Below, one piece after another: positions 17,507 through 26,264 of a DNA stretch of 64,000 nt (its first letter is position 1; each line of letters begins with the position of its first letter). The stretch covers positions 1 through 64,000 of the forward strand of contig CAYTMU010000016.1 of the NCBI GenBank assembly GCA_964438975.1, read 5' to 3'. The position numbers were made by a program, and so were the translations under genes. Under the pieces are notes generated by a model. The model did no database searches. It was not told the DNA's origin and worked only from the letters and a program-made list of their open reading frames with translations. This DNA comes from Chryseosolibacter sp964438975 (lineage in GTDB: Bacteria; Bacteroidota; Bacteroidia; Cytophagales; Cyclobacteriaceae).

Positions 17507-18835
17507 TTATTGTCGCCTGACTACCGAATCCGCGAGACTGTTCAAATAAACCTCAAGGTTATCATAGTCGCGGTGGAGGTTTCGTCCCCGCCCATCGGCC
17601 GCGTTGTGCGGATCGAGGCCGTGGCGGCGTTCCCATTTGTCAGGCATGCCGTCGCCGTCTCCATCGGCAGGAGCCCTCAGCGATTTCAGTTCCGGCCACC
17701 CTCCTACGTCATCCTGCGAATCGATGATGCCGTCGCCGTTTTTTCCGGAAGCAGAACGCCCGGTGCGCACTTCCCGGATAATACGCCGATCGACAGCATC
17801 GCGCTTCAGACTTGCACCACCGAGTTCCAGAACGCGCTTGAAGGCCGTATCGGCATCGCGGGGATCGGAATAAATAGCAGCGAAGGGCTCGCGCACCACC
17901 ACCGAATCAGGATCGGCTTTCAGAATACCCTTGCGGTTGTCGCGCGTGATCTCCGGCGCATCATGAATGACATTGCCATCGATAAAAAAACGGCCGTACG
18001 GCCTCCACGGATCGAACAGCTGATGTTGACGCTGCCGACGAGTCGCGGGACCTGGCTTCAGGTAATTGCCAACGATATTGTATCGTCCGCGTTCGCCTCC
18101 GTAGATATTGTTGTTCATCCAGTTATAGATGACGTTGTTCCGAAAGTCGACGAGTTCATCCGGACTGTTCAGCGTACTGGCGGACCCACTGAAACGCGGA
18201 AGGCGGCTTGTGTGGCTAGCAATAAGGTTGTGGTGGAACGTGGCATTTCTTCCGCCCCAAATGCCCCCGTAACCATGTTCGCCCTTGCTGTGGATGGACT
18301 TATTCAGGCTTTCGGAAATGATACACCACTGCATCGTGAAGTTGTCGTTGTTATAGAAAGAAGCACATTCATCGGTAGCCCAACTGATGGAGCAATGGTC
18401 GATGATAATGTTCTTTCCGCCTCGATTACCGGAGATCGCATCACCCTCGTAGCCCGCAACATCTCCCATCCTGAGCCGCAGGAAGCGAATGATAACATTA
18501 TCGTCCTTGATATTTAGCGTATAGTTTCGGACGCAAATCCCGTCGCCCGGTGCTGTTTGACCGGCAATCGTTACATCCCCGTGATTAATATCCAGCGGCG
18601 AGCTTAATGCTATTGTTCCGGAGACATCAAAGACAATGATTCGCGGATACTTTTTTTGAATCGCATCGCGCAGACTTCCTGGTCCGTCGTCGTTCAGGTT
18701 GACAACGCGAAGAATTTTTCCACCTCTGCCACCGCTGGCATATTTCCCAAAACCGTCAGCGCCCGGAAATGCGACTACCTGTGCGATGGCCAATTGCGCC
18801 GAGGCGAGAAGTGCGACGATACAGAGTAATCTCAT
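17507..18835 (-). CDS. Secreted pectate lyase (polysaccharide lyase family 1-like)
   Basis: 442 residues. Signal peptide about 1-18, then the parallel beta-helix of pectate lyase: FPGADGFGKYASGGRGG at the mature N-terminus, the VTIAGQTAPGDG turn, IIDHCSISWATDE with probable calcium-binding acidic residues, and SRLPRFSG containing a candidate catalytic Arg. It cleaves de-esterified homogalacturonan by beta-elimination, outside the cytoplasm. The C-terminal tail has a calcium-loop-like DGDGDGMPDKWE repeat. It overlaps the upstream acetylesterase gene by four bases (ATGA), so the two are translationally coupled. The HTCS gene follows 117 bases downstream on the same strand. Confidence 0.9.
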   Translation of the reverse strand: MRLLCIVALLASAQLAIAQVVAFPGADGFGKYASGGRGGKILRVVNLNDDGPGSLRDAIQKKYPRIIVFDVSGTIALSSPLDINHGDVTIAGQTAPGDGICVRNYTLNIKDDNVIIRFLRLRMGDVAGYEGDAISGNRGGKNIIIDHCSISWATDECASFYNNDNFTMQWCIISESLNKSIHSKGEHGYGGIWGGRNATFHHNLIASHTSRLPRFSGSASTLNSPDELVDFRNNVIYNWMNNNIYGGERGRYNIVGNYLKPGPATRRQRQHQLFDPWRPYGRFFIDGNVIHDAPEITRDNRKGILKADPDSVVVREPFAAIYSDPRDADTAFKRVLELGGASLKRDAVDRRIIREVRTGRSASGKNGDGIIDSQDDVGGWPELKSLRAPADGDGDGMPDKWERRHGLDPHNAADGRGRNLHRDYDNLEVYLNSLADSVVRRQ

Positions 18836-19602
18836 GGTGATTTCATTTTTTCGTGGTTGACAACACGATCCCTGAGGTTAAGACGCAAAGCTACAATTTC
18901 AGCAAGCACGATCTGCGCGACCAGGCGTGCACCGAGTTCACTAAAATGAGTGTTATCATTCTTGCCCCCAGGATAATTTGGATGTTCCCCCGGCTTGAGT
19001 TGCAGGAACAAGTATTTAGAGTGCTCCTCGCCGAAGCGTGTGAGCAACTCCCGACTTTTGGTATCGAGGTCGATGAACGGCGTTTTTGTTTCTGCGGCAA
19101 TATGGTGCACCAGAGGGGAATATTCCGGATGTGTGTCCACAACATTACCGGCATCATCGAATTTCCGCCGGGCCACCGGTGACAGCAGGATCGGGATAGC
19201 TTCCTTCTTCCGAGCCTCAGAGACAAACATCCGTAGATTGTCCTTGAACTGTTCCGGCGTTGTATAGCGGCCGACTTTCTCTTTCACTTCATCGTTGTGT
19301 CCGAACTGGATGAGGACATAATCTCCGGGCTGTAGTGATTCTTCAACACGGTGCCACAATCCTTCTTCGATAAAACTCTTAGTACTTCTGCCGTTGACAG
19401 CCCGGTTATCTATTGTAACCGACGAATTGAAGAACGATTTGAACGGCGTTCCCCATCCGGTTTCGGGAAAAGCACCAGGGCGTTTATCCGCCATGGTCGA
19501 GTCGCCGATGAGATAAACAGTTATGCGCTCCTGGCGGACCGCATTGGCAACGAGTAACGAGGCGACCGCGAGGAGCAAACATTTCCGGGCAATTTTTGTC
19601 AT
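18832..19602 (-). CDS. Rhamnogalacturonan acetylesterase-like SGNH hydrolase (CE12-like)
   Basis: 256 residues. Signal peptide about 1-20, then the SGNH blocks: YLIGDSTMAD (nucleophile Ser), NGRSTKSF, FGHND (Asn/His), and the final DNTHFSELG (Asp-His). This set and the order match family CE12, which removes acetyl groups from rhamnogalacturonan or pectin so that lyases can act. The ATG at 19602 gives a proper signal peptide; the longer reading does not. It is the first gene of the minus-strand enzyme pair, divergent from the LacI-type regulator. Confidence 0.86.
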   Translation of the reverse strand: MTKIARKCLLLAVASLLVANAVRQERITVYLIGDSTMADKRPGAFPETGWGTPFKSFFNSSVTIDNRAVNGRSTKSFIEEGLWHRVEESLQPGDYVLIQFGHNDEVKEKVGRYTTPEQFKDNLRMFVSEARKKEAIPILLSPVARRKFDDAGNVVDTHPEYSPLVHHIAAETKTPFIDLDTKSRELLTRFGEEHSKYLFLQLKPGEHPNYPGGKNDNTHFSELGARLVAQIVLAEIVALRLNLRDRVVNHEKMKSP

Positions 19603-19755
19603 ATATTCGAAGAGACTATTCGAAATGTCAGCGTTGCCACGCCACCGTGATCCAGCAGAAATGGGCAATCGATTGCATTATAGGAAAGGATACCCTTCGA
19701 ATCAAGCGAAAATCCCGATCTTTTTTCAAGAACCGCCTCAGTTGACCAGATTGTA

Positions 19756-19773
19756 CGTATGTCATTACATACG
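19756..19773. promoter_or_regulatory. 18-base palindrome between the divergent esterase and LacI-type genes
   Basis: CGTATGT-CATT-ACATACG is a perfect 7-4-7 inverted repeat in the shared 277-base upstream region. The position suits an operator for the neighbouring LacI-family protein. Its core TAATGACATA (minus strand) recurs in the uxaA/kdgK intergenic region at 27356-27365, which supports a shared regulon. Confidence 0.5.
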
Positions 19774-19879
19774 GACCCCGTTACACAAAGACGTGTCAAC
19801 CACGGCTCTCAATCAATTTTTCGGCTATATTAGCGCAACCGATTACGCATCCGGCAAACCAAAGCATATTCAGAGCCAC

Positions 19880-20908
19880 TTGAAGACCACTATACACGAC
19901 ATCGCCAAAAAACTCAATATCACGGCCTCCACCGTTTCACGTGCGCTGAAAGATCATCCCCGGATCAGCGAAGAAACCAAGCGGGCGGTACAGCGCGTAG
20001 CGCTGAAGATGAATTATCAGCCCAACCACATTGCCGCTGCATTGCGAAAAGGCCGCAGCAACATAATCGGCGTCATCGTCCCCACCGCAGACCGCAGTTT
20101 TTTTTCATCAGTCATCCGAGGAATTGAGGAGATCGCGAACCATTCGCGATACAACGTCATGATCTGCCAGACATACGACATCTACGAAAAGGAAGTCCAA
20201 TGCGTGGAAGCTCTTCTGAATGCGCGGGTTGACGGGATTATCGCATCACACGGAAAAGAGACGATAAATTTCGATCACTTCAAAAAGATCAAGGACAAGG
20301 GAACTCCCCTGATTCTATTCGATCGCGTCACGGATGAAATAGATGTGAGTAACGTCATGATCGACGACTTTCTGGGGGGATTTAAAGCGACCGAACATCT
20401 CATCCAACAAGGTTGTCGCAAGATCGCGCACTTCACGAACACGCGAAAAATCGGCATCTATAAGGAACGGCTGAGAGGGTATCGGGAAGCGCTGGAAAAA
20501 CATGGGATCCGTTTTGACCAAAGTCTGGTCGTAGAAAGTGATATGCAACTCGAAGGTGGTCGTCTGAGTATGGATCACCTGATCGATTCCGACAACGTTC
20601 CGGATGCCGTCTTCTCCTCGAGTGCCTATGGTGCCATGGGCGCACTCCAGGTGTTAAGCGAACGCAACTTTCGCGTTCCTGATGATGTGGCGCTCGTCGC
20701 ATTCAGCAACGAACCATTTACGTCCTTTACCGAACCTGCGCTTACGACGGTCGATCAGCACCCAACGCGCATGGGGAACGCGGCAGCGGAGATATTCCTG
20801 CACGAGACAACCGTGGAAAAACAGAAGAACTTCTCGCAGAAAATCGTCCTGAAGCCGGAGCTCATCATCCGGCCGTCATCGCTGAAGATAAAAAACAATC
20901 ACATATAA
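19880..20908 (+). CDS. LacI-family transcriptional regulator of the hexuronate genes
   Basis: 342 residues. The N-terminal LacI helix-turn-helix is typical (IHDIAKKLNITASTVSRALK, then YQPNHIAAALRKG), followed by a periplasmic-binding-protein-like ligand domain (IIGVIVP...F, VDGIIAS, DRV, VALVAFSNEPF). No ATG lies at the expected start. The TTG at 19880 gives MKTTIHDIAKKLN, the usual family N-terminus, and a normal length. It is followed after 19 bases by uxaB on the same strand and is divergent from the acetylesterase and pectate lyase genes. It probably responds to a galacturonate or KDG-type intermediate (inference). Confidence 0.92.
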   Translation: MKTTIHDIAKKLNITASTVSRALKDHPRISEETKRAVQRVALKMNYQPNHIAAALRKGRSNIIGVIVPTADRSFFSSVIRGIEEIANHSRYNVMICQTYDIYEKEVQCVEALLNARVDGIIASHGKETINFDHFKKIKDKGTPLILFDRVTDEIDVSNVMIDDFLGGFKATEHLIQQGCRKIAHFTNTRKIGIYKERLRGYREALEKHGIRFDQSLVVESDMQLEGGRLSMDHLIDSDNVPDAVFSSSAYGAMGALQVLSERNFRVPDDVALVAFSNEPFTSFTEPALTTVDQHPTRMGNAAAEIFLHETTVEKQKNFSQKIVLKPELIIRPSSLKIKNNHI

Positions 20909-20927
20909 CCGTTCCACATCGTTCGAC

Positions 20928-22367
20928 ATGACAAGAGACTTGACACGCACAGCCGTTAACGCCCCTCAGAACAAACCTGTTAAAGTACTTCAATTTGGAA
21001 AAGGTAATTTCCTTCGTGCATTCACCGACTGGATGGTCGAAGTGATGAACGAAAAAGTCGGCTTCGACGGTGCCGTCACCATCGTTCAGGTAAACTCCAC
21101 ATCCGACGACGACCGGTTTGAACGCCAGGAGGGATTGTATCACGTCGTCATTAATGGTATCCAGAACGGCAAGAACGTTCGCGACATCACACTCATTCGC
21201 GCAATCGACGGGATCGTCAATCCCTTCACAGATTACAACGCGTTTCTAAAAACCGGGGAAAATCCCTCGCTTCACTTTATCGTATCCAACACGACTGAAG
21301 CGGGAATTGCATTTGACCAGTCTGATACCAGTGTCGATGTCCCCGCAAAGACCTTTCCGGGAAAACTTACTGCGCTGCTCTATCATCGATTCAATTTCTT
21401 TGACGGTGACACCTTGAAGGCGCCGGTAGTCCTGCCTTGCGAACTCATTGAACGGAATGGAGAGATACTTCGCGATGCAATCCTTCGTTACGCCAACCAC
21501 TGGAAACTTCCGACCGACTTCACAGCCTGGGTACACGACCATGTTGGATTTTGCAATACCCTCGTCGACCGGATTGTTCCGGGATACCCGAAAGACACAG
21601 CCGAAGAGATCTGGCAAGAAACCGGTTTCCGCGATGAACTCATCGTCAGCGCGGAGCCGTATCATGTGTGGGTCATCCAGCCGATCACGACCGATTCCTT
21701 TACAACGGAGCGCCTACGCACAATGCTACCGCTCGAACAGGCGGGAATAAATGTCAAATTTACAGATGATCTCACACCCTATCGTGTTAGCAAAGTTCGT
21801 ATACTGAATGGTGCGCATACAAGCATGGTCCCCGTCGCGTGGTTGCGAGGCCTCCGAACCGTCAAAGATGCTATCGAAGACGAATTTACCGGAACGTTCG
21901 TGCGAGAGGCGATTGACGAGGAAGTCATCCCGACCCTCGATTTACCGGCTGATGAGTTGCGCCAATTTTCACGCGACGTGATCGAGCGCTTTCAGAACCC
22001 TTTCATACGCCATGAGCTGTCAGCTATTGCACTCAATTCCATATCGAAATTCCAGGTCCGGGTTGTCCCTACGATCGTTGACTACCACGCACGTACCGGG
22101 CAGCTGCCCAAGAAACTGCTGCGAGCACTGGCAGCATTGATATTGTTCTACAGAGGTGAATGGAGAGGTGAGCCGACACCTGTGCGCGACACCCCTGAAA
22201 TCGCAAGCTTCTTTAAGACGGCATGGTCGGATGGAAACATCCCCTCCACCGTGCAAAAAGTATTGTCAAACGAGTCACTCTGGAAACGCGATCTCACTAG
22301 GGTTGAGGGTCTGGCGGCCGAAGTTGAGTTGAATTTGCGGGAATTGCTTGAACAGGAGACTGAATAA
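20928..22367 (+). CDS. uxaB: Tagaturonate reductase (altronate oxidoreductase)
   Basis: 479 residues of the mannitol-dehydrogenase superfamily. The N-terminal Rossmann part has VLQFGKGNFLRAFTDWMVEVMN. The C-terminal helical domain carries the conserved KVRILNGAHTSMV, with the catalytic Lys...Asn..His pattern. The enzyme reduces D-tagaturonate to D-altronate with NADH in the cytoplasm, the second step in galacturonate breakdown after isomerisation. Neighbours fit: a LacI regulator directly upstream, and uxaA, kdgK and eda within 7 kb. Length and motif order are normal. Confidence 0.93.
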   Translation: MTRDLTRTAVNAPQNKPVKVLQFGKGNFLRAFTDWMVEVMNEKVGFDGAVTIVQVNSTSDDDRFERQEGLYHVVINGIQNGKNVRDITLIRAIDGIVNPFTDYNAFLKTGENPSLHFIVSNTTEAGIAFDQSDTSVDVPAKTFPGKLTALLYHRFNFFDGDTLKAPVVLPCELIERNGEILRDAILRYANHWKLPTDFTAWVHDHVGFCNTLVDRIVPGYPKDTAEEIWQETGFRDELIVSAEPYHVWVIQPITTDSFTTERLRTMLPLEQAGINVKFTDDLTPYRVSKVRILNGAHTSMVPVAWLRGLRTVKDAIEDEFTGTFVREAIDEEVIPTLDLPADELRQFSRDVIERFQNPFIRHELSAIALNSISKFQVRVVPTIVDYHARTGQLPKKLLRALAALILFYRGEWRGEPTPVRDTPEIASFFKTAWSDGNIPSTVQKVLSNESLWKRDLTRVEGLAAEVELNLRELLEQETE

Positions 22368-22448
22368 TATTCGGGTGGTTGAGGGTTTTGCGGGTATTGA
22401 GGTGTCAACGACCAGGGTGGTGTACCCGATGAGTAACCGAAACACCTC

Positions 22449-22468
22449 GCGACGAGCGACATCGTCGC
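22449..22468 (+). promoter_or_regulatory. Inverted repeat in the leader of the exported FMN-motif gene
   Basis: GCGACGA (22449-22455) and TCGTCGC (22462-22468) are perfect 7-base complements around a 6-base loop, 15 bases before the ATG. It is close enough to influence translation of the downstream gene. No T-run follows, so termination is unlikely. Confidence 0.3.
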
Positions 22469-22483
22469 TTTACAGGATCAGTT

Positions 22484-23650
22484 ATGAGGCGCTGGCTACA
22501 GAACATTCTCAAACACGCATTACCGTTTGTGATCGGTAGTGCATGCGTTGTAGCTGTCCCGAATGCCTCCGCTCAACTGCCAGCCAGAGACCCTTCCCAT
22601 TTAGCAGGCGTTTCCAGGATCGGTGAGCATACCGTCCGACAGAATGATTCTACTACATTCGTATTAAAACTAGCCTACGACACAGCGGGCGATCCTTCGT
22701 ACTTCTTCAGCAACTTGTTTACACCGGTCTGTTTCACGGACGTATGTAAACCGGTATATATCGATCTCTACTGGGATCTGTTGGGAAACTATACCCGATA
22801 CGAAATACCCGAGAGCGAGCCGTTGACAAAAACGGATCACCGTGAATTCGATGAGGACGACTATACACACCTGCACCGCATCCTGAGCAACCCTCAATCG
22901 CTCCTTAAGGAATTCACGATCTACGAACTGGTCGATAAGAACACCTACAACCTCACCGACTCCGTTGACGCAGTCACGGGCGCGACGCCGAAAACGATCA
23001 GGAACGAGGTCATCGCAGGAGCGGTTTATACCTGTTTTACGATCTGGCACATTGTCTACGGAAAGGCGGTAGATAAGATCAGGGAAATCACCGAATCACG
23101 TTGTGATAGCCATCTCCTTCGGCGATTCCTTGCGAGCAACAATCACCACTACGAGTACTGGGCAATTGACAAGGTCGTCGATGTACACGCAGAGTCTGAT
23201 GTTCTTCTGGATAACTTGCTGAACGTGATCGGCGGTAGCAACATCTTTACAGCCCAATATGCGTTGAAAAAGTATCCGTCGTCGCGCCTCGCGCAGTCAG
23301 ACAGCCTCCAGACGTGGTTATGGTCAGTGTATCAGTCCAGTCACTACTCCCTTCAAATGGCGATCCTCAGGAAACTTGAGGAGATAAGACTCTCAGATGA
23401 ATTATCTATCGCAATCGCCCGGCAGCTTTCCATGTCAAACGAGGAACAATTCACGCAAATGTTACAATTGTTGACCGATCAGGAGCGATTACCAGATGAC
23501 GCCCTCCTACTGGTCGGTCGCCAACTTAAAAATCCAAATCCAATACTTGCGGAACAGGCATACGCAGCACTCTCCCGGTATCCGGTCAAGAATACAGCAA
23601 TTAAGAAACAACTAAAGCAATACAAAAGATCAATTGACAATGGCTCCTGA
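22484..23650 (+). CDS. Exported protein with FMN-attachment-like motif and helical-repeat C-terminus
   Basis: 388 residues, function unknown. A signal peptide ends near residue 30 (NASAQ). An N-terminal domain of about 180 residues contains SVDAVTGATPKTI, which closely resembles the D..(S/T)GAT attachment motif of FMN_bind domains (NqrC/RnfG type), where ApbE links FMN to the Thr. The remainder is helical and resembles HEAT-like repeats (SDELSIAIARQLS, NPNPILAEQAYAALSRYP). It therefore looks like a periplasmic flavin carrier or a relative of one. It sits between uxaB and an exported FAD oxidoreductase, both on the same strand, 52 bases from the latter. The motif is seen; FMN attachment is inferred. 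Confidence 0.62.
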   Translation: MRRWLQNILKHALPFVIGSACVVAVPNASAQLPARDPSHLAGVSRIGEHTVRQNDSTTFVLKLAYDTAGDPSYFFSNLFTPVCFTDVCKPVYIDLYWDLLGNYTRYEIPESEPLTKTDHREFDEDDYTHLHRILSNPQSLLKEFTIYELVDKNTYNLTDSVDAVTGATPKTIRNEVIAGAVYTCFTIWHIVYGKAVDKIREITESRCDSHLLRRFLASNNHHYEYWAIDKVVDVHAESDVLLDNLLNVIGGSNIFTAQYALKKYPSSRLAQSDSLQTWLWSVYQSSHYSLQMAILRKLEEIRLSDELSIAIARQLSMSNEEQFTQMLQLLTDQERLPDDALLLVGRQLKNPNPILAEQAYAALSRYPVKNTAIKKQLKQYKRSIDNGS

Positions 23651-23702
23651 TTCAGATCCGGATCACAGACATCAATCGTCGGTACAATCAATCCAAACCA
23701 AT

Positions 23703-25499
23703 ATGAACAGAGTTGTTAGCCTCCTGGTGTTCTGCCTCATCAGCCTGGAACTGGTAGCGCAGAACCATGTTTTCGTAGAAACTGAATCCTTCCAAAACAC
23801 AGGAGGATGGGTAATCGACCAGCAGTCCTTTGATGTCATAGGCTCTTCCTACCTGCTTGCGCACGGGATGGGCCGCGCCGTAGAAGACGCCACGACCACG
23901 GTGAAGTTCGAAAAGACCGGAAGATACCAGCTTTGGGTGAGAACCAAAGACTGGGCTCCGTTCCCGAAAGGACCTGGGGAGTTTCAGGTCGCCATCAACG
24001 GAAAATTGATCAACCAGGTATTTGGGTCAAGTGGATCCGATGCATGGCGGTGGTATCCCGGGGGAGAAGTAGACATCACCAGCAATCAGGTAGAGATCGC
24101 GTTGAAGGACCTCACCGGATTCAACGGCCGATGTGATGCGATCCTGTTTACAAACGCAAAAAGATTTACCCCTCCGCAAGAAGCAAAGGAACTGAATGCA
24201 TTCAGAAAAACGCTGTTGAAATTATCGGATAAACCCGAAGAGACAGGAACGTTCGACCTGGTAGTTGTCGGGGGTGGAATGGCCGGTACGTGTGCCGCCA
24301 TCGCGGCATCTCGGAGCGGATTGAAAGTAGCGCTTATTCAAAACCGTCCGGTACTCGGAGGGAATAACAGTTCGGAAATCAGGGTTCACCTGATGGGTGA
24401 TGTAGACAAAAATCACTATAAACGATTAGGAAGAATTGTGCGCGAACTGGATAATGGCGATCCCGGCAACGGCAATCCCAATGGAAATGAATACGGTGAC
24501 AAGAGGAAACTTGACGTGGTGAATGCAGAGAAGAATCTGACTCTCTTTCTCAATACACACGTCTACAAAGTGGAGATGGAGAACGATAAGATTATCGCCG
24601 TGATCGGTCGCGATATTGCTACAAATCAGGAGCGCCGTTTTCCCGGCAGATGGTTTTCCGACTGCACAGGTGATGGAACGCTCGGATATCTCGCGGGCGC
24701 TGATTTCCGAATGGGCCGGGAGAGCAGATCAGAAACTGGTGAGTCGCTGGCACCCGAGTCGGCTGACGACTTTACGTTAGGAACGTCTAACCTGTGGGCT
24801 GCGCTGGAGCGAGACACGTTATCCTCCTTTCCGGAAACTCCCTGGGCGATACAGTTCTCCGACGAATATCATATCGACGCACACAAAGCCGACTGGCAAT
24901 GGGAAACAGGATTCGGCAATTTCAACACGATCACCGAGGCAGAGCAAATTCGCGATCACAACCTTCGGGCTATCTATGGGAACTGGTCATACCTGAAGAA
25001 TCACAAGAAGGACAAATACGCAAACTGGGAATTGGCGTGGGTCGCCTACATCGGAGGCAAGCGGGAATCGAGACGACTACTCGGAGACCACATTCTGACA
25101 CAGATGGACATTCAGAATGGTGTGATGTATCCCGACGGTGTCGTCACTGCCACGTGGACCATCGACCTTCATTTTCCCGACGCAAAGAATGCGAAATACT
25201 TCAAAGGCCAGGAATTTTTTGCAGCAACGAAGCATATTCGGGTGAAGCCATACACCATTCCCTACCGCTGTCTCTATTCCCGGAATATCTCGAACTTGTT
25301 CATGGCAGGACGAGACATCAGCACCACGCACGTCGCCTTCGGCAGCACCCGCGTTATGCGAACATGTGGAATGATGGGCGAAGCAGTCGGATACGCAGCG
25401 TACCTATGCAAGAAATACGATACCGATCCGCGTGGTATTTACGATCAGCATTTAGAAGAGCTTTTAGGAATTGCTGACGGTGAGCGCCCGGCATACTGA
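23703..25499 (+). CDS. Exported FAD-dependent oxidoreductase with N-terminal beta-sandwich
   Basis: 598 residues. Signal peptide about 1-19 (ending LELVAQ). Residues 20-165 look like a jelly-roll module (GRAVEDATTTVKF, GEFQVAINGKLIN). Then comes an FAD-binding domain of the FAD_oxidored type: DLVVVGGGMAGTCAAIAA with the GxGxxG-like loop, RPVLGGNNSSEIRVHLMG, and FSDCTGDGTLGYLAGADF. Near the end NLFMAGRDISTTHVAFGSTRVM contacts FAD in this family. The substrate is unknown; such proteins recur in polysaccharide loci. The ATG at 23703 gives the signal peptide, the longer reading does not. It follows the FMN-motif gene and ends the plus-strand operon. Confidence 0.82.
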   Translation: MNRVVSLLVFCLISLELVAQNHVFVETESFQNTGGWVIDQQSFDVIGSSYLLAHGMGRAVEDATTTVKFEKTGRYQLWVRTKDWAPFPKGPGEFQVAINGKLINQVFGSSGSDAWRWYPGGEVDITSNQVEIALKDLTGFNGRCDAILFTNAKRFTPPQEAKELNAFRKTLLKLSDKPEETGTFDLVVVGGGMAGTCAAIAASRSGLKVALIQNRPVLGGNNSSEIRVHLMGDVDKNHYKRLGRIVRELDNGDPGNGNPNGNEYGDKRKLDVVNAEKNLTLFLNTHVYKVEMENDKIIAVIGRDIATNQERRFPGRWFSDCTGDGTLGYLAGADFRMGRESRSETGESLAPESADDFTLGTSNLWAALERDTLSSFPETPWAIQFSDEYHIDAHKADWQWETGFGNFNTITEAEQIRDHNLRAIYGNWSYLKNHKKDKYANWELAWVAYIGGKRESRRLLGDHILTQMDIQNGVMYPDGVVTATWTIDLHFPDAKNAKYFKGQEFFAATKHIRVKPYTIPYRCLYSRNISNLFMAGRDISTTHVAFGSTRVMRTCGMMGEAVGYAAYLCKKYDTDPRGIYDQHLEELLGIADGERPAY

Positions 25500-25584
25500 T
25501 GTTGATACAATACGGATCGATTCAACATTAGGTTGATAAGGTTTCATGCCCTTGGACACCAGACGTTAAATGGAAGCGAAAGCG

Positions 25585-26259
25585 CTAGGGCTGTTTACCC
25601 GCCCTTATGTCGGAAACCACTTTCAGCGTCCCGGCGACTTTTTCAAAGAGTGCCTCCCAATCCCGGCTTTGGAGGATATCCTTTGTAAATAATTGGGATC
25701 CCAATCCTACGCACATAGCCCCCGCATTGAGCCATTTGGAGAGGCTTTCCTTCGTCGGCTCAACACCTCCGGTGATCATGAGGCGCAGATCAGGAACAAC
25801 AGGCATGATCGATGACACGAAGCCAGGACCGAGCACGCTGCCGGGAAATACTTTGATCACCGCAGCACCATTATCCCGCGCTGTAACGATTTCAGTCAGC
25901 GTAGCTGCTCCTGGTATCCACGCAACATTCTGGCGGTTACATACTTCCGCCATCTCCACTTTCAATATCGGCGAAATGATGAAATCCGCCCCTGCATCAA
26001 TAAATTTCTGCGTAGTGGGGCCATCCATGACAGTGCCGATTCCAAGCATCAGGCCTGGAAATCTCTCACGCTCCCGTATGATGTGAGAAAACACTTCAAA
26101 CGAATTTGCGCGGCGGTTGGTAAATTCAAAAGCTCGTACGCCTCCCCGGTATGCTGCCTCGACTACGGCAAGGGCTTCCCCTGCCTCGTCGTGTGTAAAA
26201 AGAGGAACGACTCCTGTCTCTCGCATGACACGGATAATTTCTTCTTTGGTAAAAGCCAT
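25585..26259 (-). CDS. eda: 2-keto-3-deoxy-6-phosphogluconate (KDPG) aldolase
   Basis: 224 residues, the usual length. The class I aldolase motifs are present: FEFTNR with the catalytic Glu, GIGTVMD, WIPGAATLTEI, and AVIKVFPG with the Schiff-base Lys. The enzyme splits KDPG into pyruvate and glyceraldehyde-3-phosphate. It lies 5 bases downstream of kdgK and is clearly in the same operon. With uxaB and uxaA it completes the lower hexuronate pathway. Confidence 0.94.
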   Translation of the reverse strand: MAFTKEEIIRVMRETGVVPLFTHDEAGEALAVVEAAYRGGVRAFEFTNRRANSFEVFSHIIRERERFPGLMLGIGTVMDGPTTQKFIDAGADFIISPILKVEMAEVCNRQNVAWIPGAATLTEIVTARDNGAAVIKVFPGSVLGPGFVSSIMPVVPDLRLMITGGVEPTKESLSKWLNAGAMCVGLGSQLFTKDILQSRDWEALFEKVAGTLKVVSDIRAGKQP

Positions 26260-26264
26260 GGTTG

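Noticed and set aside
17510..18517. Plus-strand frame of 335 codons
   Set aside because: Entirely antisense to the pectate lyase gene, whose motifs are clear.
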